Shown here piece after piece: positions 56,823 through 64,000 of a DNA stretch of 64,000 nucleotides. The DNA comes from Leucocoprinus leucothites. Lineage: Eukaryota; Basidiomycota; Agaricomycetes; Agaricales; Agaricaceae. Position 1 is the first letter of the stretch. Each line of letters begins with the position of its first letter. The position numbers and the translations under genes are program-made. The DNA is taken from NCBI GenBank assembly GCA_013368445.1, contig JAACJO010000031.1, positions 1-64,000 of the forward strand, read 5' to 3'. The notes under the pieces were generated by a model that was given only the letters and a program-made list of their open reading frames with translations, had not been told where the DNA came from and searched no databases.

Positions 56823-58062
56823 TCAAATCCAAGGTGAAATTCCCCATACCTCTCTAGCTTCAACCTTGATCAAGTCTGGTGCCCCACGCTCATAAGCTAC
56901 AAAGCATTTGTCTTCTCTGATAGACAAATGCTGAAAATAGGCGACTTGGAAGTGATGTAATAATTGAAACCAGGTTCTGGCCTCCGTACGCCGCAATTCC
57001 AGGTAAGCGGAAAGGTCACCTTGAGCGGTGTTCCAGATTTGCTGAAGGATCTCAGTTGGGAAAGATTGGATAAATATCCTGAGATTGGGAAAATGTAACA
57101 CCACCGGAAGGCCGGCGATAAAAAAATCCTAGAGAATGTGTGAGCTCGATACCTAAATCACTGTTCTAGAGGAGGCTCACCCTGTTGGGTGTACCAGATA
57201 TGTGAAGAATTTGTAGATTTCGACAATGATTGATTAATGGTGTAATCTGTGATGCTCTGGGTGGACCGATGCAATGAAGGCACAACGACCTTAGATTTTC
57301 GAGTTTCTGAGTCAGATTCGGGACATTATAGAAGTCTCCTCCTAGGACCATAGCCCAACTTAGGCTGGTGGGGGAACATGTCGGAAGTAAGTGTTTAATA
57401 GCGAGTGCATCTCCGGTCAGGTGTTGCAATCGGGGAAGGGATGTAGTTGCAGGCCACATGGACTTGAGATCGTCGTCGAGCGGATTTATTTCAATAAACA
57501 TCAGCCGCCTGAGAGCACGTTGATGAGTGACGAACTCATGTAAGTCGATTGAGCCGCTATCCCACTCCGAAACCAAAGGGGTATAGCTGAATACCTCTAA
57601 CTCGAAGGTGCACCCTTGGATTAATCTAGACAGGGGAATTCCGAGAGAGAAGAGCGATAAGTCCTTGAGATTGGTCATAAGCTGGAGGGATGCGTTGAGC
57701 GATCCACAGATCCTCTCATTACCACCACTGCCCGGGCTGAAAATATAAGCAAAAGTGTGGATGTATTTGGCGAGGGACGAATGTCCTCGAGAGAGTGAGA
57801 TGAAGAGCTGAGTGTTTTTGTTTGGGTTGAGCATAAGGCATCCATAGGGTACGTAGGCTTGCTGGCCGTGAGCGATTTTCTGGTAGAGATATCGGCGAGA
57901 TTCAGGGAGGAAAGCTCTGCAGACCAGGCAGAGGACAAGAAGGGTACTGGGATCGTGGCGAAGATGAAATATGACAGAGTAAATGATTTCCTGCGGAAGA
58001 TCCATGTTGGATGCGTAGTGGTCGCCACCGCTCGCGAGGCTTGAGGCAGAAAGCTTGAGCAA
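56823..58062 (-). CDS. F-box protein, two exons
   Basis: Exon 1 runs 58062-57181 and exon 2 runs 57128-56823. The 52-nt intron (GTGAGCC to CTCTAG) joins ISGTPNR to DFFIAGLPVV in frame. The F-box-like segment is MDLPQEIIYSVIFHL followed by LVLCLVCRAFLPESRRYLYQ, so translation may start at that Met (20th codon). The remainder is a leucine-rich-repeat-like region typical of fungal F-box proteins. F-box proteins recruit targets to SCF ubiquitin ligases through Skp1; the target is unknown. It is flanked by two tRNA-Gly genes. Confidence 0.8.
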
Positions 58063-58120
58063 AAGCCTTGGCGTGATGCATGGATATTACTACAGTATGT
58101 CTAAGCGCCCAGCATGTATC

Positions 58121-58206
58121 GCATTAATGGGGTAGTGGTAACCTGGGTCGTTGCCACTGAGCTTTGCGAGCTCGACCCGCCGGGGGTTCGATTCCCTCTT
58201 AATGCA
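58121..58206 (+). tRNA. tRNA-Gly(GCC) with 15-nt intron
   Basis: The mature sequence is identical to the gene at 55824. The intron after position 37 is 15 nt and differs in sequence. All stems pair and the B box GGTTCGATTCC is perfect. Confidence 0.92.
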
Positions 58207-58515
58207 TTAGATTGTTTTAGGATAAATATGGCTTTCCTTTTTTATCGATTGTTCAGTGCCCAAGCCTCAAGAAAAAGCCTCTACATTATAATTACACGTA
58301 CACGGACTTGGAGCGCGTAGCATGCGCTCGCCGTTGGATTTTAGTCCAATAACCTCATCAGAGTGCGAGCGCCCACTGCTCAGCGCTCAACGCCGAGAAT
58401 AGCAAGTGACGCGATCACGTGACTAGTTGGACATGTCCGAATTTAGCAGGCGTCGGTAGTTGCGGGTTCATCAAAGTGTACTCGCGATCTGCACTTTCCC
58501 CCTTTCCTCCTTGTC

Positions 58516-61500
58516 ATGTCCTCTTTTCTTGACCAGTATGAACCTTTGGACATTATAGGAAATGGCTCCTTTGGTATCATCCGTAAAGTCCGTCGGAAAG
58601 CGGACGGAATGGTGCGTTTTATCAGTCTGTTGGCGACAATCGGGCGCCTCAAGACAGACATACCCAGGTTTTCGCGCGGAAGGAACTCAACTTTGAGAGA
58701 ATGACAGAAAGAGATAGAAAGCAAATTGTCGCCGAAGTGTAAGTGTCACTTATCTTGTATATGTTAGCCCACTAAACTCGTTCTCATGACATTTGAACAC
58801 ACGTGTTTAGGAATATATTGAAGGAACTGAACAATGAGCACATTGTACGATACCATGACCGCCATGTTGATCGAGATGCTGGAATTCTGTATATTCTCAT
58901 GGAATATTGTGGAGGCGGGGACCTTTCGAACGTCATTAAGCAAGCGACGAAGACAAATAGACCGATACCCGAAGACACCATCTGGAATTATTTCATGCAA
59001 ATTTTGCTCGCATTGCAGCATTGTCACCATCCAAATGGCCACGGACGGAGTGGGAGTAACGGCGCGGGATTTGGAGATGATGGAGGGAATGGCTCTGGGT
59101 CAGGAGCTAGGGAAAGACGGTCACAAATTCTGCACAGAGACCTTAAACCTGACAATGGTGAGTTATCTCAGCGCGTTGTTTGGAAAGTATACTGAATATA
59201 CGACAGTGTTTTTGGATGAGAACAACCATGTCAAACTCGGAGACTTTGGCTTGTCAAAAGCCCTACCTCAGAGCAGTTTTGCGAACACATACGTGGGGGT
59301 ATGTAGTTTCAATCCGTCCCTTGTTTCACGAACTAAATTCTTGCTTATAGACGCCATATTACATGTCCCCGGAGGTCATGCAAGAAAAAGCGTATGACTC
59401 CAAGTCGGATATTTGGTCACTTGGATGCTTGATTTATGAGCTCTGTGCTCTCAAACCTCCTTTTCATGAAGCCAAGACCCATTCTGAACTGAATATGTGC
59501 ATTCGGTAAGTGCTTGTTCCTATCTTGAATTATGACGCTTTCTGAAACCAGATGAAGTAATGGTCGAATACCCCCATTACCCAGGGGCTATTCTCAGTCA
59601 TTATCTGCTGTCATTAAAGCTATGCTTAACCTCAATGTGCGCCGCAATTCCTGCCTTCTGGCTTAGTATCTGTACTGATGGACCGTCAAAATAGCCTGCC
59701 GTGCGACCCTCTGCCGCTCAACTCTTACAACACGAACGACTCGAGCTATCCTTCCGAGTCTCGGAAACGGATAAATTGTGGGTGCAGGTCATTTTCCGCT
59801 GTCCAATTTATGGAAATAACATATCCCGATATAGACTATCACAAGTCAAGAGTCATCGAGCTGCCGTCCTTGTCAAAGAACGCGAAATTCTTACGCGTGA
59901 AGAAGCGCTCAAGAACCGTGAACACAGATTGAGTTCCGTTCTTTCCGAGAAAGACGCCGAAATCACGAGACTCCAGACTCATCTCACACATATTCAACGA
60001 GATGTTGAGCTCGCAATTAAACAAGCTGTTGTGCGTCGAGAGGAAGAGCTACGCGTCTTGATACAGCGGCGCGAGGAGGAAGTCGGTCGTGCAATGGCGA
60101 AAAGGGAGGAAGAGATTATGGATGCAGTTCGGAGACGCGAGGCTGAGGTTTGCCAAGCCTGGGGCTCCCGTGAAGCCGAAATACGGTCAGAGGTGGAAGT
60201 CAGCATCAAGGCCGTACAGGAACGAGTGGAATGGATTATGAAGAGGGAGGAGCAGCTAAAGGTCGAAGAAGAGAGGATTGAGGAGATGAAGGAGGAGCTC
60301 GAAGTGAAGACGATGCTCTGGGAAGCTTCGCAAAAGAGTAGGTGATCTAGGGAATCCGAACCTCAGTGCGACGAGACTAACGAGATGCATAGCAGGAAAA
60401 GTGCAGAAGGCACCCCTGGAAGAAGTGAAGAACATTCTAGAACCGATCAATTGCGTAGAGACACCTATACAGCGACGACGACAACCAACGAAACCCGCAA
60501 CAGCAACGACTATTAATGACCTCAACCTTAGCAATCAAGTTACCCCAAAACCATTGGACTCTAGTAAACACTTCACTGCGCTAAAAACACCTATAATGAG
60601 ACCCAACTACACGGATACCCTGCCTTCAGCTATGAAAGGCGTCGTCCTCACTGCTACAGGCGAAACTCTTGCTACACCCTCACCCACCGAGCTTGTAAAA
60701 CTCTTCAACCAAAGTCCGCGCGTTGGGCTTGGTTTCACGAAAATATTTGAATCAGATGTAAATCTGCCGAAACCAGAAAATAGCGGGGGCGAAAGTGGAA
60801 GCGGGCTGAGAGATGAGAGAAGATTGAGTTGTGCGAGCACGGAATCAGAGGAGGCTGATAGCCCTCCTCCCAGTCCTAGTGCGAGGAAGGAGAAGGAGTG
60901 GAAGAATAAGAAGGATAGGACAGAGCTGTCTGATGCCGGGTCATCTTCATCTTCGGGCTCTGGCTCCTCCACTTCGACGGTACAACAGTCATCAACATCT
61001 GGTGGTGCGAGCACTGGTGCTTCCCAGATGAGATTGAGGAGGCCCTCAATCCGCTCTTCGACGCAGCGACTGACAGTCAGGCTAACCGCATCTACCACGG
61101 CAATTTCAGCGTCCGTATCATCAAAACCTACTTCCTCAAAACCCGTTCCTGCATCCTCGCCAACAAAAGTCGTATTACGGCAGAAGTCGTCTTCTCGTCT
61201 AGAGCAACAGCCACAACAATCATCACAGCGTACTACGTCAACCAAATCTGCCCCTGTCCCTATTCCATCAGCAACGAGGAGTCAACCACTGCCAGCACCA
61301 GTCTACGACTTCTCAGACGAGGAGAATCTTCCAAGTCCTTTCTTGAAAAAGATGGACAAGGAAGGCAAGATCTACGGCAAGGTTCCTTCTGTATCAGCTT
61401 CTACACCAGCCATTGTGTCTTCGGGGGCTACAATTAGAGGAGCCGCAACGATGAAGAAACGGCCATCCACGAGTGGCGGGAACTATTTGCGTGCTATGGC

Positions 61501-61687
61501 TGCTGCAAATAATGCCGCCAACGGAAAACGTGCAACTAGTGCCTTGGGTATCTCACCAACGTCCACTGTTGCCGCTGCGAGACTTGCGGGAGGGGAAGAT
61601 GAGAATGTGGATGGAGAGGCTGCGAGACCGGCGTTGTTGAGCGCGCGAAAGGCGACCGAACAGGCTAGAAAAGCTCTCTTGCGATAA
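58516..61687 (+). CDS. nimA: NIMA/NEK-type serine/threonine kinase
   Basis: The start [20 protein letters not shown] gives the glycine loop. After a first intron (GTGCGT to ACCCAG), [12 protein letters not shown] supplies the ATP-binding Lys. Further exons give [20 protein letters not shown] (catalytic loop), DFGLSKAL and [10 protein letters not shown], the NEK-family activation-segment signature. A Gly/Ser/Asn-rich insert lies just before the catalytic loop ([17 protein letters not shown]). Introns follow PDN, YVG and MCIR. The tail is a long coiled coil (59850-60345), then an intron near 60344-60393 and a Ser/Thr-rich last exon to 61687. NIMA kinases drive mitotic entry and spindle-pole/centrosome functions in fungi. 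The exon ends around 59510-59790 are the least certain. Confidence 0.85.
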
Positions 61688-61969
61688 TGTCCAAGACACG
61701 GCTGTTTGTATTCTTTGATGGTTCGATTTAAAGAGGGACCTGTTTGTATGCGTCATAATTGTTTTTACGAGTTTTCATACCAGGGTTTTCTTTTTTCCAG
61801 CGTTGTCTAGGATACTATTTTCCTCCCTCTTGTTTACCTTCATTTCCATGGTCATATTGTAATCTACCCTAAAGCACGTTGCATCGTACAATATATATTG
61901 ACATTCTCGCGTAATTACGATCGGCAATTTTGCCGACTTTTGATACATGTACATCCTTTGCTACAGTTT

Positions 61970-63620
61970 TTAGTCGGAAAATGTGGGTATATTGAGGGCC
62001 ATGGGTTCGTCGAGGCCAAGTTTAAGCCATGGGCTACGATCAATTTCGTATTGTACTCGGCAAATGTAACCAGAGGTTTGGATCAAGGCGAGGAGAGGAT
62101 GTCGAATTCCTCGGATGAAACCCTCTGTTGCTTCGATTGTGACCAGGGCCAATCGAGAATCTTCAGTAATATTCTTTGAGAGCCGCTGGGACATCATTGC
62201 CAGGAATGCCTCTTTCGCATCTTCTCGTAAATGTACAGCGAGTGTTTTTAACTTTGGCGCATGTGCAAACTGGCTAGAAGACAGTTTTGTACTTAAGAAT
62301 TCAAGTGCCCGAGCAACTCCGGGTCCTTGTAACTCGAGATTCGTGATCCCAGTCCATGCATCGATTAGTGGGAGAACGGTCTTTGTCGATCCAGTCCTCC
62401 AGACGAGGTTTGCACTTCTGAGTGATAGAGCGAAGTGCCTCGCCCAGTCGAGCAGCTCCTGAGATACATCACGACCAGCAACTTTCGAGATGTGGAGCGT
62501 CAAAGTGCGTAGGTTTTGGGGGATGAATTTGAATAAGACTTCGGTGACGTTTCCAGTGGGACCCCAACTGAGGTCAAGAGAAGTGAGGGAAGAAAGAGAG
62601 AACGAAGGGAGGTTTGTTCTATCTCGTTGAGAAGTTGGTGGTATCACTTGCCACGAAGACCCGAGCACACGGATTTGAAGCTTGGAAAGACCGGGATGTT
62701 GTCTGATCATGTCATACAAAACAGCAGCGTGCGCTGAGGAGGAGAGTCGACTAATCGTAACATTCAATTTTGTTATCTGAGTCGGAATAAGGGATAAGTC
62801 AAAAATCCTGGTTTCTGGATCAACACCCCAATTCTTGGCATCTACCTCCAGCGAGAGAGACGAAAGTTGAGGTGCTCTGGACCCTAGTGTCTGGAGCGCC
62901 CTATTGAGCGCTGGATCATCTCCATCGCCGGACCTGATACTTAGGACGCGAAGATTTGAGTATCCGACATGACCCATCCAATGAGATACGTTAAATAGCG
63001 TATCATGGATTTCCATTCGTTCCCAGCGTTGTGGACCGAAGGCGAGTTTGCGTAAAAGAGCGTTAAGGCTGTTACTTCCGGGAGGGTCCCCATGGGCTTC
63101 AAGGGTTAGCGACATTAGCATGTCACCGGCACGTCGATAGCAGAGGTTGAGGCGTGTCAGCGCATTCGCGTACACGATGTCGAGAGTGCGTGTTGGAACA
63201 CTCGTTTCGGAATGTGGCAATGACAACATAACTTTGGACCAAAAAAGCGGCTGAGATAGAAGAAGGTTGCGCCATGAAAAGCAAATAGCGCTAAGTTGAA
63301 AGATAGTGGGGCCACGAGTTGACAGTGGGGCGCGACAGCCGATGTATACGCCACTCTCGGGTAGAAACTGGGAAAAAACTTCCAGCAACGTTTCTGCAGG
63401 CAGGCAGGCGATAGGGGCTTTGAGATTTGAGCAATATGAGGTAAAAGTACGGAGACGCGTCTTCTTCCTTTGTAACTGCGAGAGATCCTCTTGCAGAACG
63501 AGTATTTCAGAATCCAGCTCCGCCATTTGCTCCTCAGCCTCCGAAATTATTTCGGCCAAGTCGCTGGAACCTGGATCAACTTCGTCTCTGCTGAAGCTGG
63601 CTGTGGGGATCAGGATAATC
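61970..63620 (-). CDS. F-box protein (intact relative of the split pseudogene)
   Basis: One long frame encodes a coiled-coil leader (ISEAEEQMAELDSEILVLQ), then the F-box (APIACLPAETLLEVFSQFL ... FQLSAICFSWRNLLLSQPLF). A leucine-rich-like region follows to the stop at 61970. The start is uncertain. The frame extends past 63559, whose codon is TTG, to about 63620. The pseudogene at 51664 has ATG where this copy has CTG. Either a short upstream exon supplies the start (an ATGAGCGAACC occurs at about 63672 on the minus strand) or translation begins at Met12 of the leader. Likely role: SCF substrate adaptor. Confidence 0.75.
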
Positions 63621-63905
63621 TGTCCAGACAGCTGTTTACATCAACTCACATTGTATCATTAGGTTCGCTCATGATGTTGAGAACATAGAGGAAAGTGCAA
63701 AAATCTACAGACAAAGGTTGGAGTTACGTTTGACTCGTACCTGAAGCTCTGTAGATCCGATCTATTCGGAATGATGGAAATATGACTAATCAAGGAGACT
63801 CTAGGACTTATGTCTCTCACTTATAACATAGAAAACTGACCAAGTCGTGACGAATCTAACAAGGGAGCAAATTCATGAAGTGACTCCCGCTCAGCGAGTT
63901 CCTCC

Positions 63906-64000
63906 CACGTGTATATAACTGGCGTTAATCCTCCTCGTGCCCAGCACGAAAAACCATCCTTCTCTCCACGTCGGCTGCTTCTGATGCAGAAATATACGGC
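63906..64000 (+). promoter_or_regulatory. Promoter-like region of a gene running off the right edge
   Basis: An E-box CACGTG (63906-63911) directly precedes TATATAA (63912-63918). An ATG (MQKYT) occurs at 63984, about 70 bp downstream, and its frame is open to the window end. The gene itself cannot be identified. Confidence 0.4.

Noticed and set aside
60607..61245. 212-codon minus-strand ORF over the kinase tail
   Set aside because: Shadow of the Ser/Thr-rich last exon of the kinase; no domain, and no splice or promoter signals of its own.
1..64000. CRISPR arrays, operons or bacterial-type features
   Set aside because: Gene structure is eukaryotic (spliced genes, polymerase III tRNA promoters); the only short repeats are the 18-bp and 9-bp tandem runs described.

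Overview
The window looks like a filamentous basidiomycete, most likely an Agaricomycete. The supporting signs are short (about 50 nt) GT..AG introns, F-box genes with the fungal coiled-coil/F-box layout, a chitin synthase, a NIMA-type kinase with a long coiled-coil tail, chromodomain Ty3/gypsy elements (chromoviruses), an Agaricomycete-type transposon gene, and intron-bearing tRNA-Gly(GCC) genes. Species cannot be named from the sequence.

Positions 1-17452 and 44831-47355 are a decayed tandem array. Its repeating unit is an orphan gene of about 630 codons on the + strand (2696, 7047, 14776, tails at 12886 and 44831) followed by a convergent, broken copy of the polyprenyl diphosphate synthase gene COQ1 on the - strand. 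Only the orphan copy at 7047-8942 has an open main frame. Every COQ1 copy seen carries a stop or deletion. A COQ1-chitin synthase divergent pair is also duplicated: one chitin synthase copy (11601-12885) is gutted, the other (52008-55734) is nearly complete.

Positions 17453-44590 are transposon territory. Two related chromoviruses on the - strand form an LTR-internal-LTR-internal-LTR array (17453-33182). The left copy carries an extra two-zinc-knuckle ORF after pol. A third, different chromovirus (34545-42878) sits with a clean 5-bp target duplication inside a transposon-type gene (33183-34544 plus 42884-44590). It carries a spliced Zn2Cys6-like, coiled-coil gene on the opposite strand between pol and its 3' LTR. 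Both families look self-primed (Tf1/sushi-like): the primer-binding site after the 5' LTR is complementary to the predicted 5' end of the transcript, 33 bp downstream of a TATA box. Most nonsense mutations in the repeats are CGA to TGA, as expected from CpG methylation decay.

Positions 47356-64000 hold more ordinary genes: a broken F-box gene split by a 2.5-kb insert with a small secreted-protein gene, chitin synthase, two tRNA-Gly(GCC) genes, an F-box gene, a NIMA-like kinase and a second F-box gene. A promoter with E-box and TATA lies at the right edge.
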